A stretch of 64,000 nucleotides of DNA from Rickettsia endosymbiont of Bradysia coprophila (GCA_019468145.1 JAHXDM010000002.1:62001-126000), one strand, 5' to 3'. Shown: positions 1 to 9,410, numbered from the stretch's first letter. Notes: generated by a model not told the origin, from the sequence alone. Translations and numbers: made by a program.

Positions 1-156
1 TAAAATAATAGTCATTCTTGCAAAAGTATTCTTCTTAACCCCTGTTAAACGTCTAAATTCTTCTTCCCCAAACTTTTTAAGTTCTTCATATCTCATATGA
101 TAAAATTCCTAAAATCTTATCATTTTATCCTATATCCTAGGTTATGCAAGAAGTCT
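1..156 (-). mobile_element. IS5-like element, partial (runs off the left edge)
   Basis: The first 156 bases are the reverse complement of the left end of the complete IS5-like copy at 49230-50133. They include the terminal repeat (GGTTATGCAAGAAGTCT, ending at 156) and the first codons of its transposase, whose ATG is at 96 and which reads leftwards out of the window. The element truncates the 5' part of the histidine-kinase-like gene that follows. Confidence 0.9.
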
Positions 157-710
157 AATGTTATACAGGGCTCACTTCTGTAGCTTTAGAAGAATTTAAT
201 CCTAAAAAATTAATAGAGCAATCTATAGAAAAAGCAACACCCGCTTCATTGTATAAGGGAATAAGATTAGTATCTAATATTCATTATGAAATGCCAGATG
301 TTTTGGTAGGTGATAGCTATAGATTGCAAGCAATATTGGATCAGCTAATTGGCAACAGTATCAAATTTACTGACGAAGGGATGGTGGTAATTACCGCTAA
401 TCTATTTCCTGCTAGAAGTTCCGCGGATGCCCACGATTTTGATGATCTAGAACAAGATGGTAACCGGATATTACAACTTATGGTCCACGATACTGGCATT
501 GGTATCTCTTTAGAGAAGCAACAAGATATGTGTGAAGAGCTCGAAAGTGCTGGTTCTGCTATGCAATATAAAGTATTAGGTTTAGGGTTAACATGTGTGA
601 AACAGTTGGTCCACGAAATGAATGGTAAAATTATCCTTAGCAGCATCGAGGGTAAAACTACTACTGTTGAGTGTAAAATTCCGGTGCAACTGCCAAATAG
701 TACTGATTAA
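157..710 (+). pseudogene. Histidine-kinase-like ATPase, 5'-truncated (module copy A)
   Basis: This is the C-terminal part (about 184 codons) of the protein that is complete at 9669-10625. It enters directly from the IS5-like end at 156, so the N-terminal linker and dimerisation-helix region are lost. It keeps the HATPase_c domain: N-box (LDQLIGNSIKFT), G1 box (DTGIGI) and G2 box (GLGLTCVK). The AAA/nuclease gene follows 145 bp downstream, the same spacing as in the other two module copies. An internal ATG at 249 could still give a 153-residue ATPase fragment. Clear paralogue, probably non-functional. Confidence 0.85.
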
Positions 711-726
711 GTTAGCCTACAACACA

Positions 727-755
727 TTGCTGTAAGCCTTACAAACTTACAGCAA
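727..755 (+). terminator. Hairpin between the kinase-like and AAA genes (copy A)
   Basis: Perfect 10-bp inverted repeat (TTGCTGTAAG / CTTACAGCAA) with a 9-base loop, just after the kinase-like stop codon and before the promoter-like region of the AAA gene. It lacks a real T-tract, so it could be a weak terminator, a transcript-stabilising hairpin or a protein site. The same hairpin recurs at 7000-7028 and, with one mismatch, at 10642-10670. Confidence 0.5.
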
Positions 756-776
756 TAAATTATTTGCTTAAATTAC

Positions 777-805
777 TTAAGTATCTAATTTATTTATGCT
801 ATAAT
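777..805 (+). promoter_or_regulatory. Probable sigma-70 promoter of the AAA/nuclease gene (copy A)
   Basis: A TATAAT -10 hexamer at 800-805 lies 17 bases after TTAAGT at 777-782. It is placed between the hairpin and the ATG at 856, which suggests the AAA gene can be transcribed independently of the upstream kinase-like gene. The same region precedes copies B and C with small changes. Confidence 0.5.
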
Positions 806-855
806 TTGTTATAGTTTAAAGATCGATGGTAATTCTCAAAATATAATCAACTAAT

Positions 856-2700
856 ATGACAGTGACACTTTCAGATGCTAATTCAATAGATCAAGCTATT
901 CCCTCCTTCCCAGCTGGTAATAAGCTCCCTAGAATGCTAGTAGGCACTGATGAATTCTATGATTTAGTAGTTAATAGTGATGTATTTGTTGATAAAAGCC
1001 TAATGATTATGGAAGTACTCCAAGATAGTGGTAAAGTGATTCTCATTACTCGTCCAAGGCGCTGGGGTAAGAGCTTGAATATGAATATGCTCCAGAAGTT
1101 CTTTGAAATAGAAGTGGATGAAGATGGTAGGCCTTTACCTGAGGAAGAGAAGATAAATAATAAGCTGTTTTGGGGAGGTGCAGTAGATTTAGGTATTAAA
1201 GGTAAAAGGACCCTTAAACCGTTAAAGATTAGCGCTAATGAATATGCCATGGCTCAACAGGGTAATTATCCAGTTATCTCAATAAACTTTAAGGATGTGA
1301 AAGGGAATAGTTACCAGGAGATTGAGAATGGAATAAAACGACAAATTATAGGTTTGTTTTTACAGCACCAATACTTAGAACAATACATAAGAGACAATAC
1401 AGGATTACTGCAAGAGGTACAAAAAAAGGAGCTGAAGAAATACTTTACAGGAGAGCTGAGTACAGATGATCTAAAAATTAGTTTAAAATTTTTAAGTGAA
1501 TTACTTTTTATACACTTTGGTCAAAAAGTGTACATACTAATCGATGAATATGATACACCGATCAATAGTGCCTATATTGAATTTGGTAACAAACCCAAAG
1601 AATTTGAAAATGTTCTAAAAATATTCCGCGGTATGTTTGGTAGCGCCCTGAAAACCAATCCATATTTAGAAAAAGGTGTAATAACCGGTATATTACGGAT
1701 TGCTAAAGCTAATTTATTCTCTGATTTAAATAACGTAAGTGAATATACTTTATTAGATGAAGATTTTTCTAAATTCTATGGTTTTACTAAAGGTGAAGTA
1801 GATGAGTTACTTACAAAAGTACCAACTAAAACAGATCCTGAGAAGATTAAAGACTGGTATAATGGTTACACATTTGGTGGAGAAATAATATATAATCCAT
1901 GGTCCATTATGCAATGTTTAGCGCATAAAGGTAAGCTTGATCATTACTGGCTAGATAGCGGTGGGACAAGCCTTATAGATAAAGCACTGCTCTCTGATGA
2001 AATGCAGGAAGATTTACAGAACTTAATTACGGGTAAAAATATTACTTCTACTATCGTTAAACAAATAAGCTTTGCTGACATTAATAAACCAGTGGGATTA
2101 TTAAGTTTATTACTATTTAGCGGTTATTTAAACCCTAAGGCCAAAAGTCACGAGGAAAATATTTATGAGTTATCAGTACCAAATAAAGAAGTGCGGTATA
2201 TATATAATACTCGAATGTTACAATGGGTTACTGATCAGCTAAAGATTGATAGTTCCAGGTATTATTCCTTTGTGAGTCTACTACCTGCTGCTAGGCTAGA
2301 GGAATTTAAAGAGAAACTACAAAAATTGTTATTAAATTCCACTAGTTTTCACCAGACAGGAATTGCTAGGGCAGAGCTATTTTATAGCGGTTTTATGCTT
2401 GGGTTAATTAATATGTTAGCCTCAGATTATATAATAGATAGTGAAAAAGAAACAGGGGATGGTAGAGCTGATATTGTTTTAGTTCCGCAAGCAGAGAGAG
2501 CTGAGAATGCAATTATCATTGAGTACAAGGTCGCTAAAGTGGCAGAAGAGCTAGAATTCGTAGCTAAGTCTGGTTTGCTACAAATCAATAATAAGAGATA
2601 TGATGCTAAAATAAAAGAACATAAACACGTTAAAAAAATTATCAAGATCTCTATGGCTTTTTGTGGGAAGGAGGTTGCTATGCAGTATCAAATTGACTGA
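856..2700 (+). CDS. AAA-ATPase-like / PD-(D/E)XK nuclease-like protein (copy A)
   Basis: A 614-residue protein of the AAA-ATPase-like plus DUF1703-type family common in Rickettsiales and other endosymbionts. Residues about 30-75 carry the family N-terminus and Walker A (RPRRWGKSLNMN); Walker B is around residue 230 (YILIDEYDTPINSA). The C-terminal nuclease-like core is near residues 535-560 (GRADIVLVP then IIIEYKVAK), giving the D and ExK acid/lysine pattern. The cellular role is unknown; defence, DNA processing or element maintenance are all possible. It is one of three paralogues here and shares its variable middle block (residues about 95-207) with copy C but its N-terminus with copy B. 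The 3' end is intact, with an IS481-like element inserted 12 bp after the stop. Confidence 0.9.
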   Translation: MTVTLSDANSIDQAIPSFPAGNKLPRMLVGTDEFYDLVVNSDVFVDKSLMIMEVLQDSGKVILITRPRRWGKSLNMNMLQKFFEIEVDEDGRPLPEEEKINNKLFWGGAVDLGIKGKRTLKPLKISANEYAMAQQGNYPVISINFKDVKGNSYQEIENGIKRQIIGLFLQHQYLEQYIRDNTGLLQEVQKKELKKYFTGELSTDDLKISLKFLSELLFIHFGQKVYILIDEYDTPINSAYIEFGNKPKEFENVLKIFRGMFGSALKTNPYLEKGVITGILRIAKANLFSDLNNVSEYTLLDEDFSKFYGFTKGEVDELLTKVPTKTDPEKIKDWYNGYTFGGEIIYNPWSIMQCLAHKGKLDHYWLDSGGTSLIDKALLSDEMQEDLQNLITGKNITSTIVKQISFADINKPVGLLSLLLFSGYLNPKAKSHEENIYELSVPNKEVRYIYNTRMLQWVTDQLKIDSSRYYSFVSLLPAARLEEFKEKLQKLLLNSTSFHQTGIARAELFYSGFMLGLINMLASDYIIDSEKETGDGRADIVLVPQAERAENAIIIEYKVAKVAEELEFVAKSGLLQINNKRYDAKIKEHKHVKKIIKISMAFCGKEVAMQYQID

Positions 2701-2712
2701 CTCTTTCTTATA

Positions 2713-3914
2713 TGTATTAGTTGACATTTGATCTTACATTTAATAAAAATAATGTATAAAAAATACAGATAAAAAAATGGAAGGTCACAATGAACTTAAA
2801 TCAAAAAATAATAAAGCCCAAACTAGGGTTATTAGGGCTAGCAAAGAGTTTAGGCAATGTATCAGCAGCATGTAAGGCTATGGGATATAGTAGAGATAGT
2901 TACTATAGATTTCAAGAATTATATGAAACTGGAGGAGAAGAAGCCCTATACGAAATAAGTCGGAAGAAGCCCATAATAGCTAATAGAGTAGATCCACGTG
3001 TGGAGAAAGCAGTTGTGGATATGGCTGTAGAATATCCAGCATATGGGCAACTGAGAGTATCAAATGAGCTTAAGAAGACAGGTGTTCTTGTATCACCTGG
3101 TGGGGTAAGATCAATTTGGTTGCGTAATGATTTAAACAATATCAATAAAAGGCTTAAAGCATTAGAAGCTAAGATGGCTCAAGATGGTATTGTTCTTACC
3201 GAAGCCCAGTTACAAGTATTAGAGAAGCGTCGTAATGAGAAAGAAGCCCATGGTGAGATAGAAACGCAGCATCCAGGTTATTTAGGGTGCCAGGATACAT
3301 ATTATGTTGGCAATTTTAAAGGTATAGGTAAGGTTTATTCTCAGGTCTTTATCGACAGCTATACCAGAGTAGCAGATGCTAAACTATATACTGAGAAAAC
3401 AGCGCTGACGAGTGCTGATATGCTCAATGACCGGATATTACCATGGTATGAGGACCAAGGGATACCTATCTTACGTATCCTTACTGATCGGGGGAGCGAA
3501 TATAAAGGCAATATAGAGCATCATGCTTTTGAGTTATTCTTAAGCATCGAAGGTATAGAACATACTGTTACTCGCGCTTACTCGCCTCAAACCAATGGTA
3601 TGTGTGAGCGTTTTAACAAAACTATGAAACAGGAATTCTTTGATACAGCTATGCGAAAAAAGATTTATACATCCCTTGAAGATTTACAGCTAGATCTTGA
3701 TATTTGGTTAGAGTATTACAATCATGAAAGGCCACATTCAGGAAAATATTGTTATGGTAAAACCCCTATGCAAACTTTTCAAGATAGTAAAAAATTAGCT
3801 GTTGAAAAGAATAATGAAATCTTGTACCTTGAATATATATCTGACAGTCAAAATTTAACTGACAATCAGGTGCAAAATTTATAGTGTCTGTAAGATCAAA
3901 TCTTGACTTCTACA
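2713..3914 (+). mobile_element. IS481-like insertion sequence, copy 1 (intact, 1202 bp)
   Basis: Starts TGTATTAGTTGACATTTG and ends with the imperfect inverted version (CTTGACTTCTACA). It is flanked by a 7-bp target duplication, TCTTATA, at 2706-2712 and 3915-3921. The uninterrupted target is present in the paralogous module at about 8957, which confirms both ends. One full transposase gene fills the element. Its left end carries a TTGACA box that could serve as the transposase promoter -35. Confidence 0.95.
2790..3884 (+). CDS. IS481-like family transposase (copy 1)
   Basis: A 364-residue DDE transposase. The N-terminal third is helix-turn-helix (residues about 15-75, including [18 protein letters not shown]), followed by an rve-type catalytic core. 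Candidate catalytic acids are D in [10 protein letters not shown] in [10 protein letters not shown] and E in [10 protein letters not shown]; the HERPHSG motif follows near the C-terminus. RBS-like GGAAGG lies 5-6 bases before the ATG. It is identical in length and nearly identical in sequence to the copies at 14629-15723 and 30234-31328, so expansion is recent. Confidence 0.95.
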   Translation: MNLNQKIIKPKLGLLGLAKSLGNVSAACKAMGYSRDSYYRFQELYETGGEEALYEISRKKPIIANRVDPRVEKAVVDMAVEYPAYGQLRVSNELKKTGVLVSPGGVRSIWLRNDLNNINKRLKALEAKMAQDGIVLTEAQLQVLEKRRNEKEAHGEIETQHPGYLGCQDTYYVGNFKGIGKVYSQVFIDSYTRVADAKLYTEKTALTSADMLNDRILPWYEDQGIPILRILTDRGSEYKGNIEHHAFELFLSIEGIEHTVTRAYSPQTNGMCERFNKTMKQEFFDTAMRKKIYTSLEDLQLDLDIWLEYYNHERPHSGKYCYGKTPMQTFQDSKKLAVEKNNEILYLEYISDSQNLTDNQVQNL

Positions 3915-4183
3915 TCTTATAGCCCTGTGCTTTTTAGCTAATAATGCACTCGGGTCTAGGGTGGTTTTGGCTAATTGTATAAACTCCTTTAGTATAGGGT
4001 GGTGTTTATTGTCTTCATTCATAGCAAATAATAGGAATCCGGCAAGGAGCTGATCATCAATAGTCATGGCATTACAGTTACTTACAATCTCTAATAAATC
4101 TTCTCTGCGGGTTACGAGTATCTTCTGTTTTTTCTCCTCAATTTTTTCAGTTTTTCTAATGCTGTTACCGGATCTCTTGGCAT
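3915..4183 (-). pseudogene. TraD-like small protein, frameshifted and 3'-truncated (copy A)
   Basis: Homologous to the intact gene at 8945-9226. Starting from the equivalent ATG (4183), an A/G-rich run within the codons for residues 12-14 is one base shorter than in copy B, which shifts the frame. The IS481-like copy 1 then removes the natural C-terminus, so the reading frame runs into the element. An alternative start further upstream (4208) opens a longer chimeric frame, but its N-terminus does not match the paralogue. Best read as a decayed copy. Confidence 0.75.
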
Positions 4184-4366
4184 AATATATGCTCCTACAT
4201 TTTAACAAAATAAAATAATATTTTGGTACAGTTTAGTATATATAATACTACAATATGCGTCAAGAAAAAGACCTAAATAATATACAAAATATTAGATTTT
4301 TTATAAGATAAGTTACTTTTGTTCTGCGAGCAAACTATAGGCTTAGCTCATGGTTAATAGGATAAA

Positions 4367-4400
4367 AATGCTGGTTCAAAGAAAAAGTTTTGTAAAGCTT
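4367..4400 (+). repeat. Conserved non-coding element, copy 1 (candidate oriT or operator core)
   Basis: Begins AATGCTGGTTCAAAGAAAAA and ends GTAAAGCTT. Identical at 9411-9444 and 14115-14148, and a 26-base version lies on the opposite strand upstream of traA at 16039-16064. Position relative to TraD-like and TraA-like genes is the main hint to function. Confidence 0.7.
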
Positions 4401-4539
4401 GTATCTACTATACTACCTACCTCCCCTATTAGAATTTACTGGGGGTTTTAGACAAAATCTAATAATAAATAACGTCTCTGTACTCCTCATATTAATGGTG
4501 ATATCTCTGCTGATTAGGTACTTACACTAATGTAGTATT

Positions 4540-4592
4540 AAGTACAGAGGTTAAATTGAAACCGCAAAGTTAACATATTAACCTCTGTGCTT
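4540..4592 (+). promoter_or_regulatory. 15-bp inverted repeat upstream of the kinase-like gene (copy 1)
   Basis: AAGTACAGAGGTTAA at 4540-4554 pairs with TTAACCTCTGTGCTT at 4578-4592 (one mismatch). A related CTCTGTACT lies at 4476-4484. The repeat sits about 30 bases before the kinase-like ATG (4625), so it could be an operator or a 5' leader hairpin. It recurs at 9584-9636 and, degenerate, at 32622-32676. Confidence 0.65.
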
Positions 4593-4798
4593 CCCTTTGT
4601 TTTAACCAATGGTAGAGGCATTTTATGACAGATAATGTTAAAAATCAACAACAACAGCAAAACCCACTTGCAGAAAAAAGCTGGATCATTAAACTTTCTC
4701 CAATATTTGCTACACTAATTCCAGCTTCTGAGTCTAGCGCTGACGTAAGTGGCGATCACGAGCATTATGTTGATATCACTAAATTCAAAAACTTAGAA

Positions 4799-6186
4799 GG
4801 GTACAGCTATTGAATAATGTTAACTAAGATATCAAGATGTCGCTTAAGGCATTTTGGTTAATCATGTTCCAAAATTGATTCCACCTTCCTTTTGTTTGAA
4901 CAAGAGATCTAATGGAAATAACTATTTTGGCACCTTGAGTTCGCCACTGCATTGCTGATTTACATAATCTTTGCTTGATCAGCGTCTTGCAAGCCGCTTC
5001 CGTCACACCAGAACCTATAGGAAAATTTTGTGCTGTGTAATTACTATAATTCATACGTTCTAATTGATTAGTAAAATAGCTCACCGCTTTACTCAAATTG
5101 TCCTTTATTGCTGGTGATATTTTTTTATTTCCTTCATTTTTTTTCACTTGTTCCTTCATCGTGTCTAAAAGCTCTGCAGCCGCATTGTTTTCATGCTTTA
5201 ATTTATGACAAGCATTACTCAACCATTCCTTTCTTCTCCCTTCATCACTAAAAAGTGAATATGAACTTTTTGCTAAATATTCGCTAGCATGATAAAAATC
5301 TAGAATATGATATTGTGTATTCAGTTCTAAAAATTTCCAATTATTACTTGCGCCATCAGCAATGCCAATATAATTTGCTGCAGGATATTTTTGTTTGATT
5401 TTATTAACCTCTCCTTGTAAACGAGCTATAAATAACCCTTTACCATATTCAGGAGACGCTCCAATATATATTGTATGCAATCTTTCGCTTTGCGCATCGT
5501 ACAAAGAGATATTACCTGTCATAGCTTCACGATAACCTTGTTCTTTCATTAAAATACATGTGCCATCTAAACTAATACCTATACTGGTAACCGGTTCTAC
5601 AATCTTGGGAATAGCATATTCCCAATCTTCTTCTGTCGCTAAAGCTATAGATCCTATATAATCAGCAACCTTTTGGATATATCCTCTCGAACAACTCCTA
5701 GAATGATTCTCTGCAAAATCTTCACTGACATCTTTCGCACTTAAAGATGCATATTTATACGAAATCATTTTGGCAAATTTTGGTGTAGAATGAATAATTA
5801 TACGCCCTTTCTCATCAACTGGACAAAACGTCTTGCCTCCTTTCGAGCTCTGATATACATGTCGCATTATCTCAACAGTACCATAGGGTGTCTCATACTC
5901 TTTTTTCACTTTGCCCTTTGAAGACATTCTGACACTACCAATATTAATTATCGCACCAGTTGCATCAAACTTACTTAGGGCTTCTTTAGTTGCAATGCAC
6001 CCAACCTCATTTACTCCTTTCTGTATCGCATCTTCCATTTCAAGCATAGAGCCATCCAATTTTAATGTAATTTGTATTGTGATTTCTTCTCCGTTCCGTG
6101 TTATTATTTCTGCCATAGCTTAATTCCAATTATTTACTAAAACCTCACCATAGCATAATTTAAAACATTATTCAATAGCTGTACCC
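4799..6186 (-). mobile_element. ISKra4-like insertion sequence, complete (1388 bp)
   Basis: Both ends are perfect 23-bp inverted repeats starting GGGTACAGCTATTGAATAAT. The element is flanked by an 8-bp duplication, ACTTAGAA, at 4791-4798 and 6187-6194. It carries one transposase gene on the minus strand and interrupts the kinase-like gene. A partial second copy lies at 30029-31750. Confidence 0.95.
4824..6116 (-). CDS. ISKra4-like family transposase
   Basis: A 430-residue DDE transposase filling the element. The likely catalytic residues are D in SLDGTCILM (about residue 193), D in IGIADGASNNW (about 265) and E in GSGVTEAACKTL (about 375), the spacing expected for ISKra4/UPF0236-like transposases. 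FPIGSGVTE and the following RLCKSAMQW are family-typical. The frame is complete, so the element may still be active. Confidence 0.9.
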   Translation of the reverse strand: MAEIITRNGEEITIQITLKLDGSMLEMEDAIQKGVNEVGCIATKEALSKFDATGAIINIGSVRMSSKGKVKKEYETPYGTVEIMRHVYQSSKGGKTFCPVDEKGRIIIHSTPKFAKMISYKYASLSAKDVSEDFAENHSRSCSRGYIQKVADYIGSIALATEEDWEYAIPKIVEPVTSIGISLDGTCILMKEQGYREAMTGNISLYDAQSERLHTIYIGASPEYGKGLFIARLQGEVNKIKQKYPAANYIGIADGASNNWKFLELNTQYHILDFYHASEYLAKSSYSLFSDEGRRKEWLSNACHKLKHENNAAAELLDTMKEQVKKNEGNKKISPAIKDNLSKAVSYFTNQLERMNYSNYTAQNFPIGSGVTEAACKTLIKQRLCKSAMQWRTQGAKIVISIRSLVQTKGRWNQFWNMINQNALSDILIS

Positions 6187-6999
6187 ACTTAGAATTAGAA
6201 TTACAAGAAGTAAAAGCCAGGTTACAAACAGCTGAAATAACTAAAATAAATTTGCTTAAAAATATTGGTAATAATATTAGTACGCCTGGTAAGGAAATTT
6301 TTGCGCAGTTAGTTGCACTCTATGAAATGGAGCAAAATCCTGAGGTAAGAAATCATTTGGCTACCATTATGGATAGCGCTAAAGTTTTGCTGGATTCTTC
6401 TAATGATCTATATGAGTTTCTGCAATGTTATACAGGGCTAACTTCTATAGCTTTAGAAAAATTTAATCCTAAGAAATTAATAGAACAATCTATAGAAAAA
6501 GCCACACCAGCTTCATTGTATAAGGGGATAAGGCTTGTCTCTAATATTCATTATGAAATGCCCGATATCGTGGTAGGTGATAGTTACCGCTTGCAAGCAA
6601 TATTGGATCAGTTAGTTGGTAATAGTATTAAATTTACTGAAGAAGGTATGGTGGTAATTACCGCCAATCTATTTCCTGCTAGAAGACTCAGCCAAGATGA
6701 AAATGATTTTGATAATTTAGAACAAGATGATAGAGATCGGATATTACAAGTTATGGTCCACGATACTGGCATTGGTATCTCTGTAGAAAAGCAGCAAGAT
6801 ATGTATGAAGAGCTCGAAAGTGCTGGTTCTGCTATGCAATATAAAGTATTAGGTTTAGGGTTAACATGTGTGAAACAGTTGGTCCACGAAATGAACGGTA
6901 AAATTATCCTTAGCAGCATCGAGGGTAAAACTACTACTGTTGAGTGTAAAATTCCGGTGCAACTGCCAAATAGTACTGATTAAGTTAGCCTACAACACA

Positions 7000-7028
7000 T
7001 TGCTGTAAGCCTTACAAACTTACAGCAA
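7000..7028 (+). terminator. Hairpin between the kinase-like and AAA genes (copy B)
   Basis: Same perfect 10-bp inverted repeat and loop as at 727-755, at the same distance from the kinase-like stop codon. No strong T-tract, so the termination role is uncertain. Confidence 0.5.
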
Positions 7029-7127
7029 TAAATTATTTGCTTAAATTACTTAGTGGTCTAACTTATTTATGTTATAATTTGGTATAGTTTAAAGAACTAA
7101 AATAATTTTTAAATATAATCCACTAAT

Positions 7128-8957
7128 ATGACAGTGACACTTTCAGATGCTAATTCAATAGATCAAGCTATTCCCTCCTTCCCAGCTGGTAATAAGCTCC
7201 CTAGAATGCTAGTAGGCACTGATGAATTCTATGATTTAGTAGTTAATAGTGATGTATTTGTTGATAAAAGCCTAATGATTATGGAAATACTCCAAGATAG
7301 TGGTAAAGTGATTCTCATTACTCGTCCAAGGCGGTGGGGTAAGAGCTTAAATATGAATATGCTCCAGAAATTCTTTGAAATAGAAGTAGATGAAGATGGT
7401 AGGCCTTTACCGAACGAGCAGAAATTAAATAACAAGCTGTTTTGGGGAGGTACAGTAGATTTAGGTTTTGATGAAACTAAAGAGCTTAAACCTTTAAAAA
7501 TTTCCAGTATTGCAAATGCAATAAAACGTCAAGGTCAATTTCCTGTTATTTCCATAAACTTTAAGGATGTGAAAGGTAGCGACTATCAAGAAATCGAAAA
7601 TGGTATCAAAATAAGTGTTAAAAACCTATATAATAGTCATAAATATTTGCAGTTTAGTGATAAAATTAGTTTAAATGAAAAGAATAATTTTCTAGATTAT
7701 TTACAAGGACAAATAGATAAAACTAATTTAAAAATTAGTTTAAAATTTTTAAGTGAATTACTTTTTATGCATTTTGGTCAAAAAGTGTACATACTAATCG
7801 ATGAATATGATACACCGATCAATAGTGCCTATATTGAATTTGGTGAAAAATCAAAAGAATTTGATAATGTTCTAAAAATATTCCGCGGTATGTTTGGTAG
7901 CGCCCTGAAAACCAATCCATATTTAGAAAAAGGTGTAATAACCGGTATATTACGGATTGCTAAAGCTAATTTATTCTCTGATTTAAATAACGTAAGTGAA
8001 TATACTTTATTAGATGAAGATTTTTCTAAATTCTATGGTTTTACTAAAGGTGAAGTAGATGAGTTACTTACAAAAGTACCAACTAAAACAGATCCTGAGA
8101 AGATTAAAGACTGGTATAATGGTTACACATTTGGTGGAGAAGTAATATATAATCCATGGTCCATTATGCAATGTTTAGCGCATAAAGGTAAGCTTGATCA
8201 TTACTGGCTAGATAGCGGTGGGACAAGCCTTATAGATAAAGCACTGCTCTCTGATGAAATGCAGGAAGATTTACAGAACTTAATTACGGGTAAAAATATT
8301 ACTTCTACTATCGTTAAACAAATAAGTTTTGCTGACATTAATAAACCAGTGGGATTATTAAGTTTATTACTATTTAGCGGTTATTTAAACCCTAAGGCCA
8401 AAAGTCACGAGGAAAATATTTATGAGTTATCAGTACCAAATAAAGAAGTGCGGTATATATATAATACTCGAATGTTACAATGGGTTACTGATCAGCTAAA
8501 GATTGATAGTTCCAGGTATTATTCCTTTGTGAGTCTACTACCTGCTGTTAGGCTAGAGGAATTTAAAGAGAAACTACAAAAATTGTTATTAAATTCCACT
8601 AGTTTTCACCAGACAGGAATTGCTAGGGCAGAGCTATTTTATAGCGGTTTTATGCTTGGGTTAATTAATATGTTAGCCTCAGATTATATAATAGATAGTG
8701 AAAAAGAAACAGGGGATGGTAGAGCTGATATTGTTTTAGTTCCGCAAGCAGAGAGAGCTGAGAATGCAATTATCATTGAGTACAAGGTCGCTAAAGTGGC
8801 AGAAGAGCTAGAATTCGTAGCTAAGTCTGGTTTGCTACAAATCAATGATAAGAGATATGATGCTAAAATAAAAGAACATAAACACGTTAAAAAAATTATA
8901 AAGATTTCTATGGCTTTTTGTGGCAAGGAGGTTGCTATGCAGTATCAAATTGACTGA
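7128..8957 (+). CDS. AAA-ATPase-like / PD-(D/E)XK nuclease-like protein (copy B)
   Basis: A 609-residue paralogue of 856-2700 with the same Walker A (RPRRWGKSLN), Walker B (YILIDEYDTP) and C-terminal GRAD...EYK nuclease-like core. Residues 1 to about 95 match copy A, but about 95-205 are strongly different (for example VDLGFDETKELKPLKISS and NSHKYLQFSDKISLNEK). A short block near residue 250 also differs (GEKSKEFDN for GNKPKEFEN). After this the sequence returns to near identity. The last 13 bp overlap the 3' end of the convergent TraD-like gene. This is the only module copy in which that 3' junction is undisturbed. Function is not known. Confidence 0.9.
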   Translation: MTVTLSDANSIDQAIPSFPAGNKLPRMLVGTDEFYDLVVNSDVFVDKSLMIMEILQDSGKVILITRPRRWGKSLNMNMLQKFFEIEVDEDGRPLPNEQKLNNKLFWGGTVDLGFDETKELKPLKISSIANAIKRQGQFPVISINFKDVKGSDYQEIENGIKISVKNLYNSHKYLQFSDKISLNEKNNFLDYLQGQIDKTNLKISLKFLSELLFMHFGQKVYILIDEYDTPINSAYIEFGEKSKEFDNVLKIFRGMFGSALKTNPYLEKGVITGILRIAKANLFSDLNNVSEYTLLDEDFSKFYGFTKGEVDELLTKVPTKTDPEKIKDWYNGYTFGGEVIYNPWSIMQCLAHKGKLDHYWLDSGGTSLIDKALLSDEMQEDLQNLITGKNITSTIVKQISFADINKPVGLLSLLLFSGYLNPKAKSHEENIYELSVPNKEVRYIYNTRMLQWVTDQLKIDSSRYYSFVSLLPAVRLEEFKEKLQKLLLNSTSFHQTGIARAELFYSGFMLGLINMLASDYIIDSEKETGDGRADIVLVPQAERAENAIIIEYKVAKVAEELEFVAKSGLLQINDKRYDAKIKEHKHVKKIIKISMAFCGKEVAMQYQID

Positions 8958-9226
8958 CTCTTTCTTATAGCCCTGTGCTTTTTAGCTAATAATGCACTCG
9001 GGTTGGTTTTGGCTAATTGTATAAACTCCTTTAGTATAGGATGCTGCTTATTTTGCTCATTCATAGCAAATAGTAAGAATCCGGCAAGGAGCTGATCATC
9101 AATAGTCATGGCATTACAGTTACTTACAATCTCTAATAAATCCTCCCTACGAGTTATTAATACTTTCTGTTTTTTCCCCTCAATTTTCTTCAGTTTTTCT
9201 AGTGCTGTCACTGGATCTCTTGGCAT
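8945..9226 (-). CDS. TraD-like small conjugation-associated protein (copy B, intact)
   Basis: A 93-residue basic protein starting MPRDPVTALEKLKKIE; AGGAG lies 8 bases before the ATG at 9226. The pattern of a lysine-rich segment (KKIEGKKQKVLITRREDLLEIV) followed by DDQLLAGFLLFAM resembles Ti-plasmid TraD proteins, which accompany TraA in Rickettsiales RAGEs; the assignment is from pattern, not a search. The gene converges on the AAA gene and their 3' ends overlap by 13 bp. Its start faces the conserved intergenic region shared with the kinase-like gene. An upstream ATG at 9250 is possible but has no RBS. Confidence 0.65.
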   Translation of the reverse strand: MPRDPVTALEKLKKIEGKKQKVLITRREDLLEIVSNCNAMTIDDQLLAGFLLFAMNEQNKQHPILKEFIQLAKTNPSALLAKKHRAIRKSQSI

Positions 9227-9410
9227 ATATATTCTCCTACATTTTAACAAAATAAAATAATATTATGGTACAGTTTGGTATATATAATAGTACAATATGT
9301 GTCAAGAAAAAGACCTAAAACAATATACAAAATATTAGATTTTTTTATAAGATAAGTTACTTTTGTTCTGCGAGCAAACTATAGGCTTAGCTCATGGTTA
9401 ATAGGATGAA

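Larger units (their letters stand above)
4209..4624. promoter_or_regulatory. Divergent intergenic region between TraD-like and kinase-like genes (copy A/B)
   Basis: No gene is visible in these 416 bases. The region is conserved almost base for base at 9251-9668 and in part at 13956-14210, although it is non-coding. It contains the 34-base element at 4367-4400 (AATGCTGGTTCAAAG...), repeated in inverted orientation upstream of traA, and the CTCTGTACT-type repeats and hairpin at 4476-4592. It therefore probably carries divergent promoters and possibly transfer-origin or partition-type sites of the element. Confidence 0.6.
4625..6983 (+). pseudogene. Histidine-kinase-like ATPase interrupted by an ISKra4-like element (copy B)
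   Basis: Codons 1-58 (4625-4798, MTDNVKNQQQQQ...) are followed by the insertion 4799-6186 and an 8-bp target duplication (ACTTAGAA), after which the same frame resumes at 6195 and continues to the stop at 6983. Removing the element restores a protein equivalent to the intact copy at 9669-10625. Compared with that copy it has its own variant blocks: a different linker after residue 60, and RRLSQDENDFDNLEQDD in place of the RSSADAHDFDDLEQDG block. The 3' part could still be translated from 6252 as a 243-residue ATPase fragment. Confidence 0.9.

Noticed and set aside
727-755. Kinase-AAA hairpin as a certain Rho-independent terminator
   Set aside because: The stem is good but no T-run follows; it is kept as a hairpin with moderate confidence only.
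3879-4208. A complete 109-codon gene on the minus strand
   Set aside because: The N-terminus is out of frame relative to the intact paralogue and the C-terminus is IS-derived; treated as a frameshifted pseudogene.
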